Assembly (NCBI GenBank): GCA_034432635.1
Contig: DAOUBK010000045.1
Coordinates: 1-64,000, forward strand
Origin: Roseiflexus sp034432635
GTDB taxonomy: Bacteria; Chloroflexota; Chloroflexia; Chloroflexales; Roseiflexaceae
Direction: 5' to 3'
Length of the DNA stretch: 64,000 nt
Shown: piece by piece, positions 18,401 through 27,467 of the stretch
How positions within the stretch are numbered: the stretch's first letter is position 1
How the letters are laid out: the number at the start of each line of letters is the position of its first letter
Position numbers and translations under genes: made by a program
The notes under the pieces: model-generated
Database searches by the model: none
The model's input: the letters and a program-made list of their open reading frames with translations, nothing else
What the model was told of the DNA's origin: nothing

Positions 18401-21400
18401 GAGTCAGCAACAGACCGGCGATCATGCCCCACACATCGTACTGCCACAGGCGTGCGCTGACCGGCAACCAGATGGCATAGCCAAAAACAAGCAATCCGAT
18501 CAGGCGTGCCCAGAGCCATCCGCCATCCGGCGTGCGCGCACCGAAGACCAGCGCCGCCAGCGGCAGCCCGATCAGCGCCAGCGCGTACCATACCAGCAAC
18601 CAGAGCGCGATGGCAACGACCGGACTCTCCGCCAACCGGTTCCAGCCGTGCATGTCTACTGCCGGGAGATCGCCAACCCGTATCGGCAGCATCAGGTCTT
18701 TCCGTGGTATCGGGTCAGGCGCGCGTACCGGCAGCGAGGTGGTCAGCACGGCAGGCGGATGGTCAGCCGGTGGAATACGGTAGATGCGCGTTGCGCCTGT
18801 AGCGAAGACCGTCTCGATCTGACCGGCAGCAGCCAGCGCATCGAACTTCGCCAGCCCTGCCGGATCGTAGAGCGCACGTTCAAGTTGCCCGACGACAACA
18901 TACTCGATGCCGTAGAGACGGAGTAACTGGAGAGCCTCACGAGCGTTCGGATCGTTGTAGAGGTCGCGGATCAGCGCCTGGCGTGCATCGCGCACCGCAC
19001 CCACATCGGCGACGCTGCGTTGCTGCGTCATGTGCCAGGGCCAGCCGAGCAACGTCGGCAGACCGGTGTAGACCGATATGCGTCCACCCCAGCGATACGC
19101 CTCGAGATGCGCCTCCAGCACGATCGGCGTGCCGCTGGCATTGGCGCGCAACCAGGCGATAGCGTCCGCATCTTCGGCGAAGGTGAAGGTGCGGTCATTC
19201 TCCGCCCAACCACTGCGTGGCGAACGCATGAATGCCATGCCATCAAGGGTCGGTCCAATCGTTGGATCGTAGCGGTCGGCGAGGCGAGCAGGTGTGGCAG
19301 TGAGCGGATAGACCAGCGCAGCAGCGATCAACAGCGCAGCGACGCCGCGCCAGACCGGACGCAGCGCACCTGCACGCAGTCCGGCAGTCACCGACCACAT
19401 CCAGGTCAGCGCAACACTGCTCACCACCGCGAAGAGCAACCAGACCTGCATGCCGAACTTGAACACGCTGTTCATCCGACCAATGTCGCCCTTCGCTACC
19501 ACGACCTCGATCAGCAACGTGATACCCAGCGCGGCAAGACCCCAGACCAGCGCGAGCAGGGTTGTCGAACCGATCCCTGGCGGCGCTGCATCCCGTTGCC
19601 GCGGCGATGGATCATCCTCAATGCCGGGGAGCATCAGTTGCACCAGTCCAACCGGTTCAGGCGGAGTTGCGGCGTTACGTGATGCGACAACAACGCCGCG
19701 CCGCAGCAGTTCGACGAACAGAATGCCGCCGCCTACCAGCAACAATCCCTGGAGCGGCAGCGCCGGAATTCCCAGCAGCGTCAGCAGGAACGCCACAACG
19801 ATCATCCCGCTGCCAGCAACCACCGCCAGGAGCGCGCTGAGACGTCCAGTGCGGTGCGCCAGGAGCAACGCCCCGCTTATCACCAGGAACAACCAGAGAC
19901 CGTGGAGTTGCAAGAATTCGGACGCCGGTGTACGCGACCCGCTCCACAGTTCAAAACCAGCATAGTCGGTGGCGAACTTCTGGATGAACGGCAGGAAGAG
20001 GACGTGCGTCAGCGCCACCAGTGCAACCGATGTCCCGATCCAGATCAGCAATGCCTGGTTCAGCGGCAAACCGCGCCGGTAGCGTGTCCAGGCATACGCT
20101 GCCAGCCCCAGCACTCCCAGCCCTGCCGCGGTTGGATAATCCCAGGTGTTGGTCGCATACAGCGCACCGATGACCAACGCCAGCAGAATGATTGCAGCCA
20201 GCAGCGACGACGGGATCGATGAACGGAGCGTGTGCGCCTGAAGACTGCGGAGTCGCGCTGTTGCCACGATCAGGTTCAGCACTGACAGCATCAGCGGCAG
20301 CGCGATCATGTGCGCGTGCAGATCGGCGAACAGGAAGGTGAAAAATGGAAATTCGTTGATCGTCCCGTCTTCCAGCGCCATCCCCACCAGACGGGTGGCG
20401 TCCCAAAACGCCCATTCCGCCCGTCCGCGGCAATCCTGCTGTGCGGCATAACTGGTCAGCGCGCGGCACATCTCCGGGAGACCCGGGTCCTGGGCATTGC
20501 CGGTACCCGGCAGGAACCAGACCGCCTGCGCCAGATTGCCCATCAATGTTGCGAAGAGTGCTGCCGCCATCCCGGCGACAATTGCCCGTCGCTCATACTT
20601 TCGCCAGGTTGCGGAACGCGCAGCGGCGGGGGCAAACACGCGCTGCCAGAAGGCGCCAGCTGCTGGAGCGTTTTCCGGGACATGCGCACCCCCTCTGGCA
20701 CAGAGGGCAACCAGATTGTACGCTGCACCCCACGCGCCAAGCGCCGTCAACGCAGCAAACGTTGGTACAGCCAGATTGTACGCCGTCGTCGGAACGATGC
20801 CGGTCAGATGGATGAGCGTCGCCACCAGCACAAAGCCGAAGTAGTAGTAGTTCAGGTACCCGCCGGCGAACCACGGATCGTAGGGCGGGAACGCCGGGCT
20901 TTTGACAATAGCGGTAAGGAATGCCAGATCCATCGGTTTCTCGCCGCCGCGCGCCGGATGCCAGAGATCTGGGTTTATCGCCCGCAGCAGCACGAATCCG
21001 AAGAAAAACGCCAGGAAGATGCCTTCGGCTGTCAGAAGCGCGGTGCGTCGTTGCCGCCAGAAGGCACCGAGCGCCACACGGTTCCAGCGGATAGCAAGCA
21101 CGCCTGCACCAATCAGCAGAATTGCGCATATGAAGACGCTGATCTTACCAAAGGGAACCAGCGGCGAGCGCAGCGTGCCGTGGAGACCGGGCGGACCGAT
21201 GGATGCCAGCAGCCACGCAACGTATGACACTATCAGCAATCCCAGGATTTTCGACAGCGCATACCCGCGATCCGGCAGCGCCGGCAGCATGCGGAACAGC
21301 AGCGCAAAACAGGACAGACCGAGCGCTTCCAGCGCCAGCAACCAGAAGAGCCAGGGAACCGCATTTGCCACGTCTGCCGGATTGAACATCCGCGCCCAGT

Positions 21401-23504
21401 CGCCTGCCATGCGGTAGAGGGGCCACTGCTCATCAGTCAGGCGCAGCGCTGTCGGCGCCTTGTTGACCCGCAGCGTCGTCATTTTGAAGACTTCACCCCA
21501 TGCCACACCACCGAGGATCAACTGTTCCGCTCTGGCGCGCGAGTATGCCGGCGTTTTGCCGAAGATCAGGATGCGGGGATGGTCGTAGACGCTGAAGGCT
21601 TCTTCCGCCAGGATTGGCGTCGGTATCTCGATACCGAACAGCCTGGGGAATGAGTGGATATCGGCGACCAGTTCAAACCCCAGATTGCCCTCGAACAGAT
21701 GATAGTAGTAACGGGTCAACGCCGGGTAGCGCGCCGGCAGGCGTGTCGCCGAGTCGTACACCCGGTTGCTGCTGAAGATCAGGTAATCGGCGCGATCCAG
21801 TTGATCCAGCAATCCCTCGACCACTGAACCATCACTTGCAATATAGCCGTAGTATTTGAGCGGCTCATCTTCACCATACGGCTCAGTGGCGATACCGATA
21901 TACTGTCCCGGATTCTGCCCGTCGATCGGCAACGGCAGCGGATCGTCCCAACGCTCGAAGGTGATCACCGCGCCAGGAGGAATGTTCTGGTAGATCCAGC
22001 GCGACGCCTGAATGCGCGAATGAGGTTCTGTGTAAATACGGGTGAATGCGAATGCCCACAGCGCCGTTCCGGTCACCACCACAATCAGCGGCGCACGCCA
22101 GGCAATCCGTCGCCAGCGTAGCGCCCCTGCCTGCTGTGCGCGGTCCCACAGCGCCAGCAACCCGCCAGCCGCCAGGACGATCAGAAGACCATAGAGCAGC
22201 ACGTAGTAGCGCATGGTCATCACGAATTGACCGCCCTGCCAGCCAAAATAGAATGCAATCCACACCCACGGCACAATCAGGCGCACATCACCATGGCGCA
22301 GGATGCGCCAGCCGGCAACTCCCCATGCGATCCACGCTGCAATGCCAAGCGGCAACCCCATGCCCCACAGGATCATGTTTTGCAACGAGAAGAGAAGCGG
22401 GGTGCGCTGCGCCCACTGTTGCGACGGCGGGAAGTCGGACTCGCCGCTGATTAACCTGCTGATCGACGCCATATTCTCCAGAAAGCGCGGCTCTGGACGC
22501 ACATCGAACAACGACGGACCGGTGAAGGCATCGGGTTGCAGCAGGCGAAAGGCGATCACCGTCACGACGCCGGCAAGCGCAACGCGCCAGGCGACGGCGA
22601 ACAGGAGGCTTGCAGTTGCCATCAGAAGACGTGCCAGCACGCCCGGCGCTTCAGCGTCGGTATACTGACGCCTGGTTTCTTCCGCCAGGCGTGCCAGCGC
22701 ACCAACCACCACTGCCAGACCAAGGGTGGCCATCGTCACGCGACACGCCATTGCCGCGCCGATGCTCACGCCAGCAGCGATCGCACTGCCTGCGCCGCCA
22801 TCCTGCGCAAGCCGTACTGCCCAGTAGATCGTGAGGGTGGTGAAGAAAACCGTGGCTGCATCGACCGTAAAAAAATGCGACATCTGGATCGGAAACGCTG
22901 CCGTTGCGTACAGCAGCGCCGCAAGCAGCCCGGCGCGCTGATCGTACAGTCGTCGCCCGATCAGGAAGACCATCAGGATCGTTCCCAGGTCGTACAGCAT
23001 CGACAGCGTGCGACCGGTGTCGCGGACCATTTCAGGTGAAATGCGGTTGGGGCGACCGTCCAGGTTTGCCTGGAGTTCCACCGCCAGGCGTGTGACAGTG
23101 GTAGGCAGAGTTCCATACACGAAGAAGCGCGACCAGTTGTAATTCCGCGGATTGAGGGTATTGCACCTGCTATCGCGGGTTGGCTCCTGCTGACTCAGCG
23201 GCAGCGGGTTGCCGGCGCCATCCGTCGTGCTGCGCGCTGCCGGGATTCGACCATCGACCACGCAACTGCTGCGCAGGTAATCGCTGAAACTGCGCGGTAC
23301 CTGAAGGTTATAGGTAGTGAAGACGATGAAGCGCTCATCGGGATGCAGGTACGACGTTTCATCCCAAGTTGTCAGCGCCATCGAGCGAAAGAAGGCGCCG
23401 ATCAGCAGAATGATTGCAAGCCAGCCCCAGGGAGACCAGAAGGGACGATACGCAACCGGCGCAGGCGAGTTATTCGAAGTGGACGAGGCGGAGGTCGAGT
23501 TCAT
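15465..23504 (-). CDS. Giant fusion: GT-C-type glycosyltransferase, two DUF2298 modules and TPR domain
   Basis: 2,679 residues from the start chosen. Residues 1 to about 690 resemble a PMT/GT39-type membrane glycosyltransferase, with the early loop YLHPDERFIVFTTYNL and about ten helices. DUF2298 module 1 spans roughly 718-1575 (EKPMDLAFLTA, LNYYYFG, EFPFFTFLFADLHAHMIALP, TNTWDYPT, RMNSVFKF). Module 2 spans roughly 1628-2458 (EKPFEFGFLNA, INYYYYG, EFPYFSFLFADLHPHTIALP, TNSWDFPTY, RMNTVFKF). Each module ends with the soluble WLRAN-type domain. A Pro/Glu-rich linker then leads to about four TPRs (2521-2675). An earlier in-frame ATG at 23555 lies only two bases downstream of a TATAAT and would fall before the transcript start, so I start at 23504. 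The fusion implies that glycosyl transfer and the DUF2298 activity act on one pathway at the membrane; the substrate is unknown. Confidence 0.85.
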   Translation of the reverse strand: MNSTSASSTSNNSPAPVAYRPFWSPWGWLAIILLIGAFFRSMALTTWDETSYLHPDERFIVFTTYNLQVPRSFSDYLRSSCVVDGRIPAARSTTDGAGNPLPLSQQEPTRDSRCNTLNPRNYNWSRFFVYGTLPTTVTRLAVELQANLDGRPNRISPEMVRDTGRTLSMLYDLGTILMVFLIGRRLYDQRAGLLAALLYATAAFPIQMSHFFTVDAATVFFTTLTIYWAVRLAQDGGAGSAIAAGVSIGAAMACRVTMATLGLAVVVGALARLAEETRRQYTDAEAPGVLARLLMATASLLFAVAWRVALAGVVTVIAFRLLQPDAFTGPSLFDVRPEPRFLENMASISRLISGESDFPPSQQWAQRTPLLFSLQNMILWGMGLPLGIAAWIAWGVAGWRILRHGDVRLIVPWVWIAFYFGWQGGQFVMTMRYYVLLYGLLIVLAAGGLLALWDRAQQAGALRWRRIAWRAPLIVVVTGTALWAFAFTRIYTEPHSRIQASRWIYQNIPPGAVITFERWDDPLPLPIDGQNPGQYIGIATEPYGEDEPLKYYGYIASDGSVVEGLLDQLDRADYLIFSSNRVYDSATRLPARYPALTRYYYHLFEGNLGFELVADIHSFPRLFGIEIPTPILAEEAFSVYDHPRILIFGKTPAYSRARAEQLILGGVAWGEVFKMTTLRVNKAPTALRLTDEQWPLYRMAGDWARMFNPADVANAVPWLFWLLALEALGLSCFALLFRMLPALPDRGYALSKILGLLIVSYVAWLLASIGPPGLHGTLRSPLVPFGKISVFICAILLIGAGVLAIRWNRVALGAFWRQRRTALLTAEGIFLAFFFGFVLLRAINPDLWHPARGGEKPMDLAFLTAIVKSPAFPPYDPWFAGGYLNYYYFGFVLVATLIHLTGIVPTTAYNLAVPTFAALTALGAWGAAYNLVALCARGGAHVPENAPAAGAFWQRVFAPAAARSATWRKYERRAIVAGMAAALFATLMGNLAQAVWFLPGTGNAQDPGLPEMCRALTSYAAQQDCRGRAEWAFWDATRLVGMALEDGTINEFPFFTFLFADLHAHMIALPLMLSVLNLIVATARLRSLQAHTLRSSIPSSLLAAIILLALVIGALYATNTWDYPTAAGLGVLGLAAYAWTRYRRGLPLNQALLIWIGTSVALVALTHVLFLPFIQKFATDYAGFELWSGSRTPASEFLQLHGLWLFLVISGALLLAHRTGRLSALLAVVAGSGMIVVAFLLTLLGIPALPLQGLLLVGGGILFVELLRRGVVVASRNAATPPEPVGLVQLMLPGIEDDPSPRQRDAAPPGIGSTTLLALVWGLAALGITLLIEVVVAKGDIGRMNSVFKFGMQVWLLFAVVSSVALTWMWSVTAGLRAGALRPVWRGVAALLIAAALVYPLTATPARLADRYDPTIGPTLDGMAFMRSPRSGWAENDRTFTFAEDADAIAWLRANASGTPIVLEAHLEAYRWGGRISVYTGLPTLLGWPWHMTQQRSVADVGAVRDARQALIRDLYNDPNAREALQLLRLYGIEYVVVGQLERALYDPAGLAKFDALAAAGQIETVFATGATRIYRIPPADHPPAVLTTSLPVRAPDPIPRKDLMLPIRVGDLPAVDMHGWNRLAESPVVAIALWLLVWYALALIGLPLAALVFGARTPDGGWLWARLIGLLVFGYAIWLPVSARLWQYDVWGMIAGLLLTLALSAAALVVSGRRCITADGEAAHRAALAFELQQGFLSLWAMLRERWRWIAGSEALFLAAFAFLLILRWLNPDLWQPIWGGEKPFEFGFLNALIRTPVLPPYNPFFSDGIINYYYYGFFLMSIPVRLTGIPPSIAYNLIVPTLFALMLSAVFTLIVRIRGSWQWGLVGVLLVGVAGNLAAVFPANWARGLAPVFGALNEGLAGFGERLGDWFVGPTRVIPFTINEFPYFSFLFADLHPHTIALPLTVLMIALVFEAWVARSTGWTDRVARWGMTVLTLGALAVTNSWDFPTYGLLLGGVLLGRVWRTTRRIDRHLVVSLIGAALGGVALGGIALALYLPFFQNFQAMVGGVSLVRDATHLSDYLLLYGVFLTPLIAVLFGAAWRTLRIVGRHTYRFDLSTAGTSPEATGFVAEISGMPGVRRASLALLAIVVALTGTLAMLPNLFLALNLNGPATLLQTPAEALAPFTLRIWLATLLTVTVGMLMVRRLRAETWFAFWVTGVALIVTLICEIIYVRDHLDGGEWYRMNTVFKFGLQAWVLLAIATTLLLPPLLRSLRRRSAVVQTSGLAVLMVLFVLAAVYPLVGTVSRTAYRFPSNTTGPTLDGLAFMERETFPLPAYLQPSGAPPTTIALRYDYEAIRWLEENISGTPVVVQSSLEFYRAYGVRVAANTGFPTIVSPLHESEQRNPQEVYRRDLDVAQIYRTTDTQEALRLLSRYRVGYVYVGPIERAVYGDAGLFKFQQMIGSFLDVLFRNDQVTIYKVNDTVHTLPMLPPLDRPASAPVAPLPLPEEDVGEPEPVAPVAPPVDDLRNPAAIEALERQHQENPGDAGPAYALAERYRTLGRFEEAVEVLRPAARANPNDVALHHLFGDILIDAGRFDEAIEAYRNAVRASPVAGNYNKLGVGLLTIGRPGDAEQAFLQAIQIDPTLPEPYFRLGTLYEQLGDERQAIERYRAYLDLAPDGYLAPLAREALDRLAP

Positions 23505-23557
23505 GCGATGCCTGTCGAAGCGTCGTCGTGCGGCTGCAACTGGTATGCCGCACATTC

Positions 23558-23697
23558 ATTATAGACTCTTTTACGTCCGTTGAAGGGCATGGATCGGCTG
23601 CACGCCGCATCGCTGCGCTTCCGGATCGTGCGTTGTGCGTTGATGCCGTTTCGCACAACCCGTAAGCATTATAGACATTCTTCTGGCGAACGTCCAA
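23558..23697 (-). promoter_or_regulatory. Two tandem promoters upstream of the giant gene
   Basis: On the minus strand, P1 is TTGGAC (23692-23697), an 18-base spacer and TATAAT (23668-23673). P2 has TATAAT at 23558-23563 with a weak TTCAAC 15 bases upstream. The two -10 boxes share the longer string CATTATAGAC on the plus strand. They lie in the 233-base gap between the TPR gene and the giant gene. Confidence 0.6.
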
Positions 23698-23737
23698 CGG
23701 CTGACAACAGTGTGCATCTCCGAATACCGAACGTCAG

Positions 23738-24952
23738 TCACGGCAGACCCTGGACAGGCCATCCTGCAACCGAGTCTCCCAGGTGCAACGACAAACCACG
23801 CGCATCCATCGGAACCTCGAAGATCACCGGAATACTCACCTGCCCGACTCCAGCGGGGATTGCCTCGTCGAGGCTGAAATCGCCAAACCTGCCGCGTCCG
23901 AACGTTTCGAGATAGAGTGTTGAGAGCGCGGGTTCGGGCAGATAACGATTGCCGCGCTGGTCAACCAGGGCAAACAGCGTCGCCGGTGCGACCGCTGCAG
24001 TGACGCCGCCGTTCCCGACTGCTACCAGCGCTAGGATGAAGCGACCATTCGGCTGGCGCGCTCCGATCGAACCATTCAACACAACGACGTGGTCTGGTCG
24101 CAGCAGGGTGAGCGTCCAGACATCGCGCAGGATAACTGTTCCCGGCGGAAGGGTGGGCGCCGGCGTCGATGCTGGCGGCAGAACAGTCGGTGGAAGAGGT
24201 GCGCTGGTCGGCGCCACCGTTGCCGGAGACGGAGCAACCGGCGTTTCAACAGCGACGACCGGTAAGGCGGGTGGCACATCGGGCGATGGTGCAGCCGATG
24301 CCGCTTCACCGGTCGGTTCCAGCGTCGCCAGCGGCGGGGTCAGTTCAGGACGAACGCTGGTGGCGGGGAAGCGCGCATTCGCCAGCAACCCGGCAAAGAT
24401 CAGCAGCGCCACGCCGGTTATGGCAATTCCAACCCAGGTATACCTCGTGAGATTGAGCGCGGGCGGAGTCGTGCCCGTCATTTGTGCCGCCGGCGCTTGA
24501 TCAACCTGAGCGGAAGGAAGAGATGGAGATGTCGCAAGCCATGGCGCAGCATCCGCAGGTGGTGGGGGCGGCGCCGGGGGAGGCATTGCGGGCGCGGCAG
24601 CAGAAGACGACGGCAGTGAACCGGGCGATGGCGGGAACGGCGCCGGGGGAGGCGTTGCAGGCGTGGCAGCGGCAGACGGGGACGATGCCACAGGTTGATG
24701 CGCATGTGGAGATGCGCCTGCAGCACGCACCAGCAGAACCACGCGGCGCAGCGCGTTGCGTCGTTCTTCCTCGCTCTCGGCAACATCGGCAAGCGCGCGC
24801 CACACCCGCGGATCATCGGGGCGCTGCGCCACCAGCGCGCGCAGAATAACCCGCGCACGCTGAAAATCGCCCTGTTGACGCAAACGCGCCGCCGTGGTCA
24901 ACAATGAACGCACGGCGACAGCGGAGAGCGGCTTGCGTTGCGTATCGGTCAT
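23738..24952 (-). CDS. TPR / Pro-rich / single-span membrane protein with C-terminal beta domain (paralog 2)
   Basis: 404 residues. One TPR-like unit lies at about 20-75 (RVILRALVAQRPDDPRVWRA), followed by an Ala/Pro-rich linker, one membrane helix near 174-194 (TWVGIAITGVALLIFAGLLA), a second Pro/Thr-rich linker and a C-terminal beta domain of about 135 residues. That domain (VILRDVWTLTLLRPDH, GRFILALVAVGNGG, IPVIFEVPMDARGLSLHLGD) resembles the DUF4352/telokin-like extracellular fold. The same architecture occurs in the gene 14 bases upstream, so the two are paralogs in one operon. Function unknown; the layout suggests a cytoplasmic protein-binding end joined to an outer sensing or adhesive domain. 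Confidence 0.75.
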   Translation of the reverse strand: MTDTQRKPLSAVAVRSLLTTAARLRQQGDFQRARVILRALVAQRPDDPRVWRALADVAESEEERRNALRRVVLLVRAAGASPHAHQPVASSPSAAATPATPPPAPFPPSPGSLPSSSAAAPAMPPPAPPPPPADAAPWLATSPSLPSAQVDQAPAAQMTGTTPPALNLTRYTWVGIAITGVALLIFAGLLANARFPATSVRPELTPPLATLEPTGEAASAAPSPDVPPALPVVAVETPVAPSPATVAPTSAPLPPTVLPPASTPAPTLPPGTVILRDVWTLTLLRPDHVVVLNGSIGARQPNGRFILALVAVGNGGVTAAVAPATLFALVDQRGNRYLPEPALSTLYLETFGRGRFGDFSLDEAIPAGVGQVSIPVIFEVPMDARGLSLHLGDSVAGWPVQGLP

Positions 24953-24966
24953 AGAACCGGCGGTCT

Positions 24967-26265
24967 TCAGCGCACTGCACCGATCACCAGGAAGCCCTGA
25001 TCCGGCTTATTCCGCGCGAAGAGCATCAGATCGGTTGCATCGGGCGCAACGTCGAACACCAGGTAGACACTGGTGGTCAACCCGTTTGCTGGAATGGATG
25101 TTTCGTGCCCGACGTCCGCATTCACGCCAGGGCGTACCGCCGCACTCGACACCTCCGGTCGCGCCTGATACACCCGCCCCTGGGCATCCTTGAGAACGAA
25201 GAAATCACGCGGCAACGGCTGAGCGGTTCCAGTATTGTTGGCAATGAACACCAGCACGTGCAGGAATGCGCCTTTCTCGGCGGTAAAGTTACCGACTCTC
25301 GGACCGAGCGGCAGGGCATACAACTGGTTCGGGTAGGTATAGTTCCAGCCATCCGCCCTAAGAATCGTCCCAATTGGAACCCGCGCCGGTTGCGCCTGTT
25401 CCGGCGGAATGCCCTGCGCTGGCGCAGGGGTTGGTTGATCCGCAGGTGCGGTGGTCGACTGTTCACCCGGCGTTGGTTCGGGTGTTGCATCGCCGGGTTG
25501 CGGCGTCGCCTCGGCAGCAGGCGGCGTCGCTTCGGGCGCAGATGTCGGCGCCGGAGGCGGCGCAGTGGGCGGTGCAACGACCTGGGTAGGTACGGGCGGC
25601 GCGCCCCGCGGGAAGAAGAGTTGAATCACAAGGAAGACGATCAGCACCAGAGCGATAATGCCCAGCAGAACCCACAGCAGCGGGCTAGGACCTCTGCGCG
25701 GCGGTTCTTCTTCGTCATCATCAGAGGCGCGAGTGGCGGATACCCGTGATGAAGATGACGGAGTGCGCGGTGGAACAGGCGACGTGCGCGGCGGCATCGG
25801 CGGCAACTTGCCGGCTTCTTCGGGTGGTTGTTCGGCGCGCGGCGGCGGCGTTGCGCGTGGCAGTGCATCGTAATCCTCGAACGCAGCGTCGAGTTCCGCA
25901 GCAAACTGCTCCTCATCGCTCATTGCTGCCGCGGGCTTTGCCGGCTCTTCCGGCGCCGGCGGCGTGGCAGGCGCGGGAGGCGGTGGTGGAGCAGGCGCAC
26001 GTTCGTCGCCACGTTTCGGCAACGGCACGCCCATCGCCTGTAGCCCCTTGATCGCCATCTCATTACCTGGATCGAGTTCGATCACACGTTCGAGGGCAGC
26101 GCGGCGCTGTTCCGGTCCCTCGGCAACGCCGGCGAGCCAGAGCCATGCCTGGACATTGTCCGGCTCCTGGCGCGTGAGCAAACTGAACAGATTGCGCGCT
26201 TCCTCACGGTTCCCTTCGCGCGCCGCGTCGATCCCTAGCTGCAGAAGAGTTTCTGGCTCCGCCAT
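24967..26265 (-). CDS. TPR / Pro-rich / single-span membrane protein with DUF4352-like domain (paralog 1)
   Basis: 432 residues. An ATG at 26340 is in frame, but AGGAAGGAA directly precedes the ATG at 26265, and the product then begins with the TPR itself (MAEPETLLQLGIDAAREGNREEARNLF). TPRs cover about 1-75, then comes a Pro/Ala/Glu-rich linker with a DDDEEE acidic patch, a membrane helix (LLWVLLGIIALVLIVFLVIQ), a Thr/Pro-rich outer linker, and a beta domain including FLHVLVFIANNTGTAQPLPRD, typical of DUF4352-like folds. It is the first gene of an operon with its paralog. No catalytic motif is seen. Confidence 0.78.
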   Translation of the reverse strand: MAEPETLLQLGIDAAREGNREEARNLFSLLTRQEPDNVQAWLWLAGVAEGPEQRRAALERVIELDPGNEMAIKGLQAMGVPLPKRGDERAPAPPPPPAPATPPAPEEPAKPAAAMSDEEQFAAELDAAFEDYDALPRATPPPRAEQPPEEAGKLPPMPPRTSPVPPRTPSSSSRVSATRASDDDEEEPPRRGPSPLLWVLLGIIALVLIVFLVIQLFFPRGAPPVPTQVVAPPTAPPPAPTSAPEATPPAAEATPQPGDATPEPTPGEQSTTAPADQPTPAPAQGIPPEQAQPARVPIGTILRADGWNYTYPNQLYALPLGPRVGNFTAEKGAFLHVLVFIANNTGTAQPLPRDFFVLKDAQGRVYQARPEVSSAAVRPGVNADVGHETSIPANGLTTSVYLVFDVAPDATDLMLFARNKPDQGFLVIGAVR

Positions 26266-26348
26266 GGGTATTCCTTCCTGCTGAGCAGCGGGTGTTGTGC
26301 CTGTGGTGGTCGGGAGAACATGGTCACATTTACCCCTCAATCGGCGCT

Positions 26349-26376
26349 ATTCTACCACACGCATGAATAAAGTCAA
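26349..26376 (-). promoter_or_regulatory. Sigma-70-type promoter of the TPR paralog operon
   Basis: Minus strand TTGACT (26371-26376), a 16-base spacer and TAGAAT (26349-26354). The transcript would start near 26342, giving a leader of about 77 bases to the start chosen at 26265. Confidence 0.7.
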
Positions 26377-26483
26377 CACCTTTTTCGAGATATAACGCAC
26401 TAACAAGGCAAAGAGGGCATTCATGCATGCAAAAAGTGTAATTGCTTACGCCCAACGCTGCCTTCGTATTTTCTGCACAATAA

Positions 26484-27205
26484 ACGCGAGGCATCCGGCG
26501 TGCACGGCTGCATCGCTGGAAGCAATGGATTATCCTGTTGCTTGCCCTGATAATTGCAGGTATTGGTCTGGTGGAACAGGCACAGATCGCTTACGACGCC
26601 GCTCGTCAGAAAGAAGCTGTCGATGTAGCACAGGCGGAACAGGTGCTGCGTGATGAACAGGCCTAGTACGACGCGCTGCTCAATCCCGCGAGCAACGATC
26701 TTGCGCAGGCGCAGGCGCAACTCAACAGGTTAACCGGCAGCGCATCATCGCTTGATGTCACCGCAGCTCAGATCCAGGTCGAACAGGCAAAACTGGCGCT
26801 GGAGCGACTGACCTCACCCGCATCGGCAACTGAAATCGCAGCGGCTGAAGCAGCGGTGGCTCGGGCACCAACGCAACTTGCGAGCGCCGAGTGCGCGTTG
26901 AAAGCAGCGACACTGTACGCTCCCTTCGATGGCATCGTCGCTTTTGTGAATATCACTGCGGGTGCGCGGTTCAGCGGCGTCACTGCAATAACAGTTGTCG
27001 ACTCCGACGCACTGTACGTTGATGTGAACCTGAGTGAAACCGATGTTGCACGAGTGGCGGTCGGACAACCGGTCACCCTCTTCTTTGATGCATTCACGGA
27101 TAACTGCTCGTGGTGAAGTCGAATCGATCGCCCCTGTGGCAAGTGTGCAGCAGAGTGTTGCGACGTATCTGGTACGGGTACGGTTCGATCCGGGAACGGC
27201 GCCCT
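26484..27205 (+). pseudogene. Decayed HlyD/RND-type membrane fusion protein
   Basis: The reading frame from 26484 begins with a basic segment and a membrane helix (RWKQWIILLLALIIAGIGLV). It then jumps into the alpha-hairpin coiled coil typical of efflux adaptors (AQAEQVLRDEQA) and meets an in-frame TAG at 26664. The same frame resumes as YDALLNPASNDLAQAQAQL and continues through the lipoyl half (ATLYAPFDGIVAFVNITAGA) and the beta-barrel (VNLSETDVARVAVGQPVTL) to about 27095. A frameshift there moves the rest (GEVESIAPVASVQQSVATYL) one frame over, and similarity ends near 27205. Deletion, stop and frameshift together show a dead gene. No ABC or RND pump gene remains next to it. Confidence 0.85.
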
Positions 27206-27467
27206 GTGAGTGCAGACGGTGTACCGGTAGATGTTCAGGAGCGCCGACATCCCACCGACCGCTGCACCATGGTTGTCATCCTGAAAACACAGGCGTCCTG
27301 GCCGCATCCGCCACGTTCCGATGCACTACCGGCGGCTCGCAGCGCAGGAATATGCTACCGACGTTCCAGGCATCATTGTGTCGCCTCAACGATTGCAACA
27401 CCCTGCACCACACGGCACCATGCCCCTGCAACCCTGGCGCGGTTGACCAGCGATCAGGAGCGAGGCT

